A stretch of 5,590 nucleotides of DNA from Streptomyces sp. NRRL WC-3549 (lineage in GTDB: Bacteria; Actinomycetota; Actinomycetes; Streptomycetales; Streptomycetaceae): assembly GCF_000721935.1 (NCBI RefSeq), contig NZ_KL585452.1, positions 1 through 5,590 of the forward strand, read 5' to 3'. Every line of letters starts with the position of its first letter. Within the stretch, counting starts at the first letter, position 1. Shown here piece after piece: positions 1-5,590 of this stretch. The notes below the pieces were generated by a model. The model did no database searches, was not told the origin of the DNA, and was given only the letters and a program-made list of their open reading frames with translations. Made by a program: the position numbers and the translations under genes.

Positions 1-2
1 CT

Positions 3-776
3 CCGCCCCCCGCTCCCGCCCCGGCCCCTCCCGCCGCACGGCCGGGCAACCTGCGGGCCAGGCTCACGAGCTTCGTGGGGCGGGACGCGGACATCGCGGC
101 CCTGCGGGAGGACCTGGCCGGGGCCCGGCTGGTCACGCTCCTCGGGCCCGGCGGCGCGGGCAAGACCCGGCTGTCCCAGGAGGCGGCCGAATCCGTCGAC
201 CCGGCCGCCTGGCCGGACGGCGTCTGGCTGGCCGAGCTCGCGCCGGTGGACGACCCCGAAGCGGTGCCGGAGGCCGTCCTCACCGCGCTCGGCGGACGCG
301 AGACCGTGCTGCGCGGGGCGGGCGCCGAGGAGCTCCGGGTGGCGGAGCGCGGCGCGGGGGAACCGCTCGCCCGGCTCACCGAACGCTGTTCCGGGCGCCG
401 CATGCTGCTGCTCCTGGACAACTGCGAGCACCTCGTCGAGGCGGCCGCGGCGCTCGCCGACCATCTGCTGGCCCGCTGCCCCGGGCTCACCGTCCTCGCG
501 ACCAGCCGTGAACCCCTCGGTGTGCCCGGCGAGTTCGTCCGGCCGGTCGACCCGCTGCCCGACCCGATGGCGCTGCGCCTGCTCGCCGACCGCGGGGCCG
601 CCGCGCTGTCCGGCTTCCGGGTCGACGCGGACGAGGGGACGGCGGCGGCCTGCGCCGAGATCTGCCGCCGCCTCGACGGGCTCCCGCTCGCGATCGAACT
701 CGCCGCCGCCCGGCTGCGCATGCTCACCCCGCGCCAGATCGCCGACCGTCTCGACGACCGCTTCCGTCTGCTGACC
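3..776 (+). CDS. 5' segment of the regulator: linker plus NB-ARC ATPase domain
   Basis: Frame 3, open at the left edge. Positions 3-50 encode a Pro/Ala linker. The segment NLRARLTSFVGRDADI follows at about 48-95, a hallmark of the junction into the NB-ARC domain of AfsR-like regulators. The P-loop GPGGAGKT lies at 144-167, the Walker B-like strand RMLLLLDNCEH at 399-431, the sensor-like TVLATSREPLGVPGE at 489-533, and the GLPLAIELAAARLRML segment at 678-725. These domains bind ATP/ADP and act as a conformational switch on a DNA-binding head in signal-transduction ATPases (STAND class). A GTG at 75 could be mistaken for a start, but it is the Val of SFVGRD inside the conserved fold and the frame is open before it. 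The true reading ends at about 776; beyond that, frame 3 gives an Arg/Pro/Ser-rich nonsense translation. Confidence 0.82.
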
Positions 777-784
777 AGCAGACC
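771..784 (+). other. Frame junction with missing conserved residues
   Basis: Reading frame 3 gives LLT at 768-776; frame 2 gives QQT from 776, sharing one base. As I recall the family, AfsR-like proteins have about nine or ten residues here (GGSRTALPR-like) between RFRLLT and the QTLRAVVDWSW motif. The DNA fits loss of 3n+1 bases, about 28, which both removes this loop and shifts the frame. The cause may be a true deletion or collapse of a GC-rich stretch in assembly. The size is inferred from remembered family sequence, not from an alignment. Confidence 0.7.
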
Positions 785-2557
785 CTGCGCGCGGTCGTCG
801 ACTGGTCGTGGGACCTCCTGGACGAGGCCGAACGCACCGTCCTGCGACGGCTGTCGGTCTTCTCCGGCGGCTGTACCCTCGCCGCCGGCGAGGCGGTCTG
901 CGCGGACCGGCCCGAGGACGCGGCCGACATCGCCGGTGTGCTCGGATCGCTCGTCGACAAGTCCCTGGTCGTCGCCGCCCCGGCCGAGGACGGCGGGATG
1001 CGCTACCGCCTCCTGGAGACCGTCGGCGAGTACGCCGCCGAACGGCTCGACGAGGCGGGGGAGCGGGAGGCCGTCGAACGGCAGCACCTCGTGTTCTACC
1101 GGGAGCTGGCCCGTACCACCGACCCCGAACTCCGGGGAGCCGGACAGCTCGCCGCGCTGGAACTGTTCCAGCGCGAGTACGAGAACCTCCGCACCGCCCT
1201 GCGGCACGCCGTCGCGGCCCGCGACGAGCAGGAGTCGCTCTGCATGGTGCTCTCGCTCGCCTGGTACTGGCAGATGCGCGACCTGCGCAGCGACGCCCTG
1301 CAGTGGGCCGAGGCCGCCTCCGCACTCGGCCCCGACCCGTTCGCCGGGCCCGCCCGCCCCGCGCCCTCGCTCGTCGAACGCTGCACCGACGCGCCGCCGC
1401 CGATGGGGCCCGAACTGCTCCAGGAGGCGCGGCGCCAGGTGGCGCTGCTCAGCATGGCGAGCATGGACCACGCGATGGACGTCTGGGCGAGCGAGGCCGG
1501 GCTGGGGCGCCTGCGGGTCATCGCCGCCACCTACCGGGCCGGTCAGCCGCAGACCTGCCGCAGCCCGGGGCTGCTCTGGTTCTTCGCCGTCATGCTCACC
1601 GGTGACGTCCCCGACCCGCGCGGACTGCTGGACGAGACGGTCCGTGCCACACGGGAGCTCGGACACGACTGGGAGCTGGCCGCCGCGCTCCAGATGCGCG
1701 CCAACGTGCTGGCCAACCGCACCGACTGGGCGGGCGGTGCCCGCGCGGACGCCGACGAGAGCCTGGAGATCTTCGGCCGTCTCGGCGACGACTGGGGTGC
1801 GGCGGAGGCGCTGTCCTCGCGCGGCGAGGCGAACGAGAAGACGGGCGACCACGCCGGGGCGGCCGAGGACTACCAGGCCGCGATCGGCTACGCGGAGAAG
1901 CTCGGCGCCCGGGCCCAGGTGCTGGTGCTCCGCACCCGGTACGCCTCCGCGCTGACCGAGCTCGGCCGGGGCGCGGAAGGCGAGGCGGTCTTCCGGGAGG
2001 TGCTCGTCGAAGGGCGGCACGCGGGCCACGAGTCGACGGCGTTCGCCCGGTTCTTCCTGGCCCAGTGGCTGGGCACGTCCGGCCGTACCGTCGAGGCGCG
2101 TGAGCAACTCGACGTGTTGTACGACGACTTCCGTTCCACGCCCAGAGGGGTCTTCGAGGCGTTCGTGCTGGGAGGTTTGGCCTGGCTGGACACCCTGGAC
2201 GGGCGGTACGCGGACGCCCTGGCCCGGGTCCGGGAGGCGCTGGCGCGGGCCGACGACCGGCTGGCGCAGATGATGGCGCCGCAGATGCAGGCGTTCTACC
2301 TGGCCACTGCGGCCCGGGCACTGGGCGGGCTCGGCGGGGAGCGCCGGGCCGTCCTCGCGGCGCGGCTGCTGGGCGCCGCACGGGCGCTGCTGCCGGACGG
2401 ACACGTACAGGCGACGATGGAGCGGGAGAACCAGGCCGCAGCCGGGGAACTGGTCCGCGGCGCCCTCGGGGACACCGCCTACGAGGCCGCGTACGCCGAG
2501 GGCGGCGGCCTCTCCCAGGAGGAGGCCGCCGCCCTCGTCGAGGCGTACCGGGACTGA
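776..2557 (+). CDS. 3' segment of the regulator: winged-helix and TPR-like C-terminal region
   Basis: Frame 2. It begins with QQTLRAVVDWSWDLLDEAE (776-832), then RRLSVFSGG and GSLVDKSLVV, and RYRLLETVGEYAAERL at 1001-1048; this is the winged-helix part that follows NB-ARC in AfsR-like proteins. YENLRTALRHAV (about 1178-1213) is the usual bridge into the C-terminal helical region. From about 1220 to 2450 it is Ala/Leu-rich with TPR-like helical pairs, for example around 1855-2010. TPR arrays in this family are thought to sense or bind partners. The C-terminal segment YEAAYAEGGGLSQEEAAALVEAYRD resembles the closing helices of related large ATPase regulators. A GTG at 938 gives the longest start-to-stop reading here, but it lies inside the winged-helix fold with no ribosome binding site, so I do not regard it as a native start. 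Confidence 0.8.
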   Translation, partial: QQTLRAVVDWSWDLLDEAERTVLRRLSVFSGGCTLAAGEAVCADRPEDAADIAGVLGSLVDKSLVVAAPAEDGGMRYRLLETVGEYAAERLDEAGEREAVERQHLVFYRELARTTDPELRGAGQLAALELFQREYENLRTALRHAVAARDEQESLCMVLSLAWYWQMRDLRSDALQWAEAASALGPDPFAGPARPAPSLVERCTDAPPPMGPELLQEARRQVALLSMASMDHAMDVWASEAGLGRLRVIAATYRAGQPQTCRSPGLLWFFAVMLTGDVPDPRGLLDETVRATRELGHDWELAAALQMRANVLANRTDWAGGARADADESLEIFGRLGDDWGAAEALSSRGEANEKTGDHAGAAEDYQAAIGYAEKLGARAQVLVLRTRYASALTELGRGAEGEAVFREVLVEGRHAGHESTAFARFFLAQWLGTSGRTVEAREQLDVLYDDFRSTPRGVFEAFVLGGLAWLDTLDGRYADALARVREALARADDRLAQMMAPQMQAFYLATAARALGGLGGERRAVLAARLLGAARALLPDGHVQATMERENQAAAGELVRGALGDTAYEAAYAEGGGLSQEEAAALVEAYRD

Positions 2558-2566
2558 GCCCGTCCC

Positions 2567-3424
2567 TCAGGACTTCTTGCGGAACTTGGACACCGCGAGC
2601 GGGGCCATCACCGCGGTGATGACCACGGTCCAGCCGAGCGTCACCCAGACCGAGTGGGCGAGCGGGCCGCCCATCATCAGGGCACGGGCGGAGTCCGCCA
2701 GGTTGGACAGCGGGTTGTAGTCGGTGAACGTCCGGAGCCAGCCGGGCATCGTCTGCGTCGGGGCGAAGATGGAGGAACCGAACTGGAGCGGCATCATCAC
2801 GAGCATCCCCATCCCCTGGACCGACTGGGCCGTCTTCATGCTCAGTCCGAGCAGGATGAAGATCCACATGATCGCGGCGCCGAACGCGGCCGACAGGGCG
2901 ACCGCCCCGATCAGCCCGAGCACCGACTCCTGGAGCTCCATACCGAGCGCGAAGCCCATGGCCAGCAGGATCAGCGTGGCGACCATCATCCGGCCGAGCT
3001 CGACCACGATCTTCGCGATGAGCACCGAGGAGCGGGCTATCGGCATCGTGCGGAACCGGTCCATGACCCCCTTGCGGAAGTCGTCGTTGACGCCGGAGCC
3101 GACCGCCATGGCGATGTTCATGCCCATCATCGCCATCAGGCCGGGGACCAGGTAGTTGAGGTACTCCTGCCGGCCGCCGCCCATGCTGCCGCCGACCGAG
3201 CCGCCGAAGACGTACACGAACAGCAGCGTGAAGACGATCGGCATCAGGAGCGCGTCGAACATCGACTCCGGATCCTTCTTGATCTGGAGCAGGTTGCGCC
3301 GCACCAGCGCCCCGATGTGGCGCAGGTTGTTCCGCAGCCCGATCCGGCCCTCGTCGTGGAGGACCGGGGCCGGTGCGGACACGGCCTTGTCGGTGGGGGT
3401 GGGCGTCAGAGTCGTCGTGCTCAT
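2567..3424 (-). CDS. ABC-2 type permease, DrrB family
   Basis: Membrane half of an ABC exporter; DrrB, the namesake, exports daunorubicin/doxorubicin with DrrA. The 285-residue protein has a charged cytoplasmic N-terminus of about 55 residues and six predicted membrane segments (about 56-76, 90-112, 135-162, 166-194, 203-223 and 257-277), the usual length and layout. Typical ABC-2 features are the amphipathic NLLQIKKDPESMFDALLMP entry, the VMDRFRTMPIARSS cytoplasmic loop (120-133) and FAPTQTMPGWLRTFTDYNP with SNLADSARAL (220-249) before the last helix. Its ATG overlaps the ATPase stop codon (ATGA, 3421-3424) and follows a strong AGGAGGT site, so the two are translated together. It ends in FRKKS. 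The substrate cannot be read from sequence: DrrAB-like pairs occur in antibiotic clusters but are also common elsewhere in actinobacterial chromosomes. Confidence 0.93.
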   Translation of the reverse strand: MSTTTLTPTPTDKAVSAPAPVLHDEGRIGLRNNLRHIGALVRRNLLQIKKDPESMFDALLMPIVFTLLFVYVFGGSVGGSMGGGRQEYLNYLVPGLMAMMGMNIAMAVGSGVNDDFRKGVMDRFRTMPIARSSVLIAKIVVELGRMMVATLILLAMGFALGMELQESVLGLIGAVALSAAFGAAIMWIFILLGLSMKTAQSVQGMGMLVMMPLQFGSSIFAPTQTMPGWLRTFTDYNPLSNLADSARALMMGGPLAHSVWVTLGWTVVITAVMAPLAVSKFRKKS

Positions 3425-4431
3425 GCCGCGACCTCCTGGGGGATCGTGTCGGTGACGGTGGCCTTGCCGCCCGTGATGGCGAGGAAGACCTCGTCCAGGC
3501 TGGGCAGCGCGGTGGCGACGTGGGCGAGGGAGAAGCCCCGGGTGCCGAGCAGGCCGATCACGGCCGTCAGCTGTTCGTCGCTGAGGATCGGTACGTACAG
3601 CAGCCCCTCGTCCGGGACCGCCTGTGCGCCCGCCACCCCGTCGAGGCGGGCCTCCCGCAGCGCCTGCGCCATGGCGCCCAGCTCCGCCGGATCGGAGGGC
3701 CGGATCTGCAGGGTGCGGCCGCCGACCTTGGCCTTCAGCTCGTCGACACCGCCCCGGGCGATGATCTTGCCGTGGTCGATGACCGTCAGCTCACTGGCGA
3801 GCTGTTCGGCCTCTTCCATGTACTGGGTGGTGAGCAGCACGGTCGCCCCCTCCGCGACCATGCGCTGCACCTCGTCCCAGACCTCGTTGCGGGTCCGCGG
3901 GTCGAGGCCCGTCGTCGGCTCGTCCAGGTAGAGGACGGCCGGGCTGCCGATCATGGAGGCGGCCAGGTCCAGCCGGCGGCGCATGCCGCCGGAGTAGTCC
4001 ATGGCGGCCTTCCGCGCCGCGTCGGTGAGCGAGAAGCGCTCCAGCAGCTCGTCGGCGCGGGACCTGGCCTTCTTGCGGGACAGGTCGAGCAGCCGCCCGA
4101 TCATGTAGAGGTTCTCCCAGCCGGAGAGCTTCTCGTCGACCGAGGCGTACTGACCGGTCAGACCGATGGTGCGGCGCAGTTGCCGGGGCTGCTTCACCAC
4201 GTCGTAGCCGGCCACGACCGCGTGTCCGGCGTCGGGCAGGATCAGGGTGGACAGGCAGCGTACGAGGGTGGTCTTGCCCGCACCGTTGGGGCCGAGCACA
4301 CCCAGGACCGTGCCCTCGCGCACATCGAGGTCCACGCCGTCCAGTGCCTTGGTCTCGCCGTAGTGCTTGACCAGCCCCCGTACCTCGACGGCGTTGGCGC
4401 CGCTCCTGGGGTTCGTGTCGTTTCGCGTCAT
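3421..4431 (-). CDS. ABC transporter ATP-binding protein, DrrA family
   Basis: Cytoplasmic ATPase that powers the adjacent permease. With the ATG at 4431 it has 336 residues: a nucleotide-binding domain of about 230 residues and a DrrA-type C-terminal domain. Walker A GPNGAGKTT is at 47-55, the Q-loop Gln at 94, the signature YSGGMRRRL at 146-154, Walker B AVLYLDEP at 165-172, and the D-loop follows at GLD. The switch position reads LLTTQYMEEAE with Gln203 instead of the canonical His; to my knowledge this is normal for the DrrA subfamily and not a defect. The C-terminal LDEVFLAITG (312-321) is a conserved DrrA-family motif. Possible starts are ATG at 4461, 4440 or 4431; none has a good Shine-Dalgarno site. 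I prefer 4431 because it leaves a short leader before the fold (VEVRGLVKHYG) and keeps the repeat array at 4455-4493 outside the coding region. The downstream permease overlaps by 4 bases. Confidence 0.93.
   Translation of the reverse strand: MTRNDTNPRSGANAVEVRGLVKHYGETKALDGVDLDVREGTVLGVLGPNGAGKTTLVRCLSTLILPDAGHAVVAGYDVVKQPRQLRRTIGLTGQYASVDEKLSGWENLYMIGRLLDLSRKKARSRADELLERFSLTDAARKAAMDYSGGMRRRLDLAASMIGSPAVLYLDEPTTGLDPRTRNEVWDEVQRMVAEGATVLLTTQYMEEAEQLASELTVIDHGKIIARGGVDELKAKVGGRTLQIRPSDPAELGAMAQALREARLDGVAGAQAVPDEGLLYVPILSDEQLTAVIGLLGTRGFSLAHVATALPSLDEVFLAITGGKATVTDTIPQEVAA
3431..3437 (-). promoter_or_regulatory. Shine-Dalgarno site of the DrrB-like permease gene
   Basis: AGGAGGT on the minus strand, 6 bases before the ATG at 3424-3422 and inside the last codons of the ATPase gene. 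It is a near-perfect match to the anti-Shine-Dalgarno sequence and fixes the start of the permease. The strong site plus the ATGA overlap implies coupled but independently efficient initiation. Confidence 0.88.
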
Positions 4432-4454
4432 GTCCACCATGACACCAGCCGTCA

Positions 4455-4493
4455 CCGACATCTCACCGACATATCGCCGACAGCCGCCGACAT
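4455..4493 (-). promoter_or_regulatory. Four-copy heptad direct-repeat array, putative operator of the drrA-like operon
   Basis: On the plus strand the heptads are CCGACAT (4455-4461), CCGACAT (4466-4472), CCGACAG (4477-4483) and CCGACAT (4487-4493). Read toward the exporter genes the core is TGTCGG, repeated at 10, 11 and 11 base steps. Heptads separated by 4 bp, one helical turn apart, are the known binding architecture of SARP regulators; PhoP boxes also use 11-base direct repeat units. The array ends 24 bases before the preferred drrA start. No convincing -10 hexamer is visible; CATGGT at 4441-4436 (minus strand) is only a weak match. The operator role is inferred from position and spacing. 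Confidence 0.55.
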
Positions 4494-4518
4494 CCGGTCG
4501 AGGCGGTCCCGGAACGGG

Positions 4519-4555
4519 CGACAGCCCGCCGATGGGGGAAGTCGGCGGGCTGTCG
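4519..4555 (-). terminator. Perfect 14-bp hairpin downstream of panB, likely terminator
   Basis: The arms CGACAGCCCGCCGA (4519-4532) and TCGGCGGGCTGTCG (4542-4555) are exact inverse complements with a 9-base loop. The stem begins 45 bases beyond the panB stop codon. It is GC-rich without a T-tract on either side, as is common for terminators in Streptomyces. It probably ends panB transcription before the exporter promoter; stabilisation of the panB mRNA 3' end is an alternative. Confidence 0.7.
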
Positions 4556-4599
4556 GTGGTGCGGCAGTGGTCAGCTGTGCGCCGGGGCGCGTGCGTCCC

Positions 4600-5517
4600 T
4601 CAGTGGAAGGTGTGCTCCGGCTGCGGGAACGTTCCGCCGACGACCTCTTCGGCGTACGTCCGTGCCGCGTCGCCGAGCACCTGGCGCAGGTTCGCGTACT
4701 GCTTGGAGAAGCGCGGCACCTTGCCGCCGGTCAGGCCGGCCATGTCGGTCCAGACCAGTACCTGGGCGTCCGTGTCCGGACCGGCGCCGATGCCGACGGT
4801 CGGGATGTGCAGGGTGCGGGTCACCTCGGCGGCCAGTTCGGCCGGTACGAGTTCGAGGACGACGGCGAACGCGCCCGCGTCCTGCACCGCCTTCGCGTCG
4901 CGCAGCAACTGCTGGGCGGCCTCCTCGCCGCGGCCCTGCACCCGGTATCCCATGGCGTTCACGGACTGGGGGGTCAGCCCGATGTGGCCCATGACCGGGA
5001 TGCCGGCCTCGACCAGCAGGCGGATCTGCTCGTGCGACCGCTCGCCGCCCTCCAGCTTGACGGCGCCGACCCCGGCGTCCTTGATCAGCCGGGTGGCGTT
5101 GCGCAGGGCCTGGACGGGGCCCTCCTGGTAGGCGCCGAAGGGCAGGTCGGCGACGATGAGGGCGCGCTTGGTGCCCCGGACGACTGCGGCGGAGAGCATC
5201 GTCATGTGGTCCATCGTGACGGGCACCGTGGACTCGTAGCCGAGGTGGCAGTTGCCCATGGAGTCACCGACGAGCATGACCGGGATGCCGGCCTCGTCGA
5301 AGACGGACGCGGTCATCGCGTCGTAGGCGGTGAGCATGGGCCACTTCTCACCGCGCTCGGTGGCAGCGGTGACGTCGTGGACGGTGACACGGCGGGTGCT
5401 CTTGCCCCCGTACAGCGCCTTGCCGGAACTGGGGGTGGGGCCCGTGGCGGACGGGGTGCCCGCGGGGGGTGAGGCGGCGGCTTGGGCGGCCTGATTCTGC
5501 GCAGCCTGAAGCGACAT
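4600..5517 (-). CDS. panB: 3-methyl-2-oxobutanoate hydroxymethyltransferase (ketopantoate hydroxymethyltransferase)
   Basis: Cytosolic enzyme that transfers a hydroxymethyl group from 5,10-methylenetetrahydrofolate to alpha-ketoisovalerate, making ketopantoate for pantothenate and CoA. The 305-residue protein has a low-complexity Gln/Ala/Pro/Ser extension (1-45), then the TIM-barrel PanB domain beginning at [25 protein letters not shown]. Residues matching known metal, substrate and catalytic positions are Asp85 (VGDSMGN), Asp124 (VADLPFG), Lys154 and Glu156 (VKLEGG), and the catalytic Glu222 (LELVP). [19 protein letters not shown] (178-196) and [18 protein letters not shown] are also typical. 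The length exceeds the usual 260-290 only through the extension. I chose the ATG at 5517 because GAAGGAG lies 9 bases before it; an in-frame ATG at 5538 has no such site. Further upstream the frame stays open only because adapter sequence is translated (MCIRDR), which is artefact. All catalytic positions are present, so the enzyme looks functional. Confidence 0.96.
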   Translation of the reverse strand: MSLQAAQNQAAQAAASPPAGTPSATGPTPSSGKALYGGKSTRRVTVHDVTAATERGEKWPMLTAYDAMTASVFDEAGIPVMLVGDSMGNCHLGYESTVPVTMDHMTMLSAAVVRGTKRALIVADLPFGAYQEGPVQALRNATRLIKDAGVGAVKLEGGERSHEQIRLLVEAGIPVMGHIGLTPQSVNAMGYRVQGRGEEAAQQLLRDAKAVQDAGAFAVVLELVPAELAAEVTRTLHIPTVGIGAGPDTDAQVLVWTDMAGLTGGKVPRFSKQYANLRQVLGDAARTYAEEVVGGTFPQPEHTFH

Positions 5518-5526
5518 GGCCAACGG

Positions 5527-5533
5527 CTCCTTC
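5527..5533 (-). promoter_or_regulatory. Shine-Dalgarno site of panB
   Basis: GAAGGAG on the minus strand, 9 bases before the ATG at 5517-5515. It decides the start: the alternative ATG at 5538 would put this site inside the coding region and has no good site of its own. Only about 36 bases of native sequence remain upstream before the adapter, so the promoter is not in the window. Confidence 0.75.
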
Positions 5534-5569
5534 GTCATCTCGAGGCGCCCTGACGGCGTCCCCGGATCC

Positions 5570-5590
5570 CTGTCTCTTATACACATCTCT
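5570..5590 (+). other. Nextera (Tn5 mosaic-end) adapter contamination at the contig edge
   Basis: Positions 5570-5588 read CTGTCTCTTATACACATCT, the complete 19-base engineered mosaic end used in Nextera tagmentation. The natural Tn5 outside and inside ends differ from it, so this is synthetic, not a mobile element. The sharp drop in GC at this boundary agrees. The final CT is also adapter or read-through. Base 5570 could be genomic by chance. Translated on the minus strand it yields the well-known artefact N-termini MCIRDR and MYKRQ. Confidence 0.97.

Larger units (their letters stand above)
1..2557 (+). pseudogene. AfsR/SARP-like NB-ARC regulator, 5'-truncated by window edge and frame-disrupted
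   Basis: One large regulatory gene spread over two reading frames. Frame 3 is open from the first bases to about 776 and carries a nucleotide-binding domain. Frame 2 takes over at about 776 and runs to the TGA at 2555-2557 with the winged-helix and helical C-terminal parts. The two halves join at exactly the place expected in AfsR-like proteins (RFRLLT followed by QQTLRAVVDWSW), so they were one gene. The start codon and N-terminus lie off the left edge. In this family the proline-rich linker and NLRARLTSFVGRD stretch usually follow a SARP (OmpR-type winged helix plus BTAD) head; that head is not visible, so SARP membership is inferred. If the break is real, the product is truncated out of frame; if it is an assembly error, the gene is intact. 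I see no TTA codon in it. It ends 9 bases from the convergent exporter operon. Confidence 0.8.

Noticed and set aside
771..784. Programmed ribosomal frameshift in the regulator
   Set aside because: There is no slippery heptamer or obvious stimulatory structure, and conserved residues are missing at the junction, which a programmed shift would not explain.
777..1955. Continuation of frame 3 beyond the NB-ARC domain
   Set aside because: The translation becomes Arg/Pro/Ser/Thr-rich low-complexity after 776 while frame 2 carries the expected winged-helix and TPR-like sequence. It is a shadow exposed by the frame break.
1596..2867. Minus-strand open frame of about 420 codons opposite the regulator and overlapping the permease gene
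   Set aside because: Arg/Pro-rich translation with no motif, opposite a frame that shows proper family motifs; it overlaps the permease in another frame.
4455..4493. CRISPR-like repeat array
   Set aside because: Repeat units are 7 bases with 3-4 base spacers, far too short for CRISPR repeats and spacers.
4432..4599. Riboswitch or small RNA gene between panB and the exporter operon
   Set aside because: Apart from the single hairpin and the direct repeats I see no multi-helix structure or known aptamer core; a covariance-model search (Rfam) would be needed to argue otherwise.
3373..5472. Very long plus-strand open reading frame opposite the exporter genes and panB
   Set aside because: It is antisense to three genes with clear family motifs, is Gly/Arg/Asp/Val/His-rich without any recognisable domain, and crosses the intergenic hairpin. 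Long shadow frames are expected at this GC content.
5539..5586. Extended PanB N-terminus beginning MCIRDRDPG
   Set aside because: The first residues are translated adapter. The native start is supported by the Shine-Dalgarno site 9 bases before 5517.
5570..5590. Tn5/IS50 transposon end
   Set aside because: The 19-mer is the engineered mosaic end and differs from both natural Tn5 ends; it sits exactly at the sequence terminus with no transposase sequence.

Overview
The window reads as high-GC actinobacterial DNA, most likely Streptomyces or a close relative. GC is very high, third codon positions are almost all G or C, and the gene types fit: an AfsR/SARP-like NB-ARC regulator, a DrrAB-type ABC exporter, and a PanB with an Ala/Gln/Pro-rich N-terminal extension. 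The right edge is not genomic: the last 21 bases are the synthetic Tn5 mosaic-end sequence of a Nextera library adapter, so a draft contig ends inside the panB leader.

Layout from left to right: (1) Positions 1-2557, plus strand: a large regulator whose N-terminus lies off the left edge. The visible part is a proline-rich linker, an NB-ARC ATPase domain, a winged-helix region and an alpha-helical TPR-like C-terminus. The frame breaks at about 771-784, where roughly 9-10 conserved residues are missing and the frame shifts. The gene is therefore either a real pseudogene or a collapsed assembly. (2) Positions 2567-4431, minus strand: a two-gene operon, convergent with the regulator across 9 bases. 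It encodes a DrrA-like ATPase followed, through an ATGA overlap and a strong Shine-Dalgarno sequence, by a DrrB-like ABC-2 permease. (3) Positions 4432-4599: an intergenic stretch holding four direct repeats of the heptad CCGACAT/G at 10-11 base spacing just upstream of drrA, and a perfect 14-bp hairpin downstream of panB. (4) Positions 4600-5517, minus strand: panB, first enzyme of pantothenate synthesis, with a good Shine-Dalgarno sequence and about 30 bases of further native leader before the adapter.

How the parts may work together (inference): the exporter pair probably moves a hydrophobic compound or lipid-like substrate out of the cell. The repeat array before drrA has the spacing bound by OmpR-type winged-helix regulators, the DNA-binding fold of SARPs and PhoP. 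The neighbouring regulator, if it carries the usual SARP head off the window, is the obvious candidate to bind it. PanB is a housekeeping enzyme whose transcript appears to end at the hairpin before the exporter promoter. No RNA gene, CRISPR array, insertion sequence or phage element was seen.
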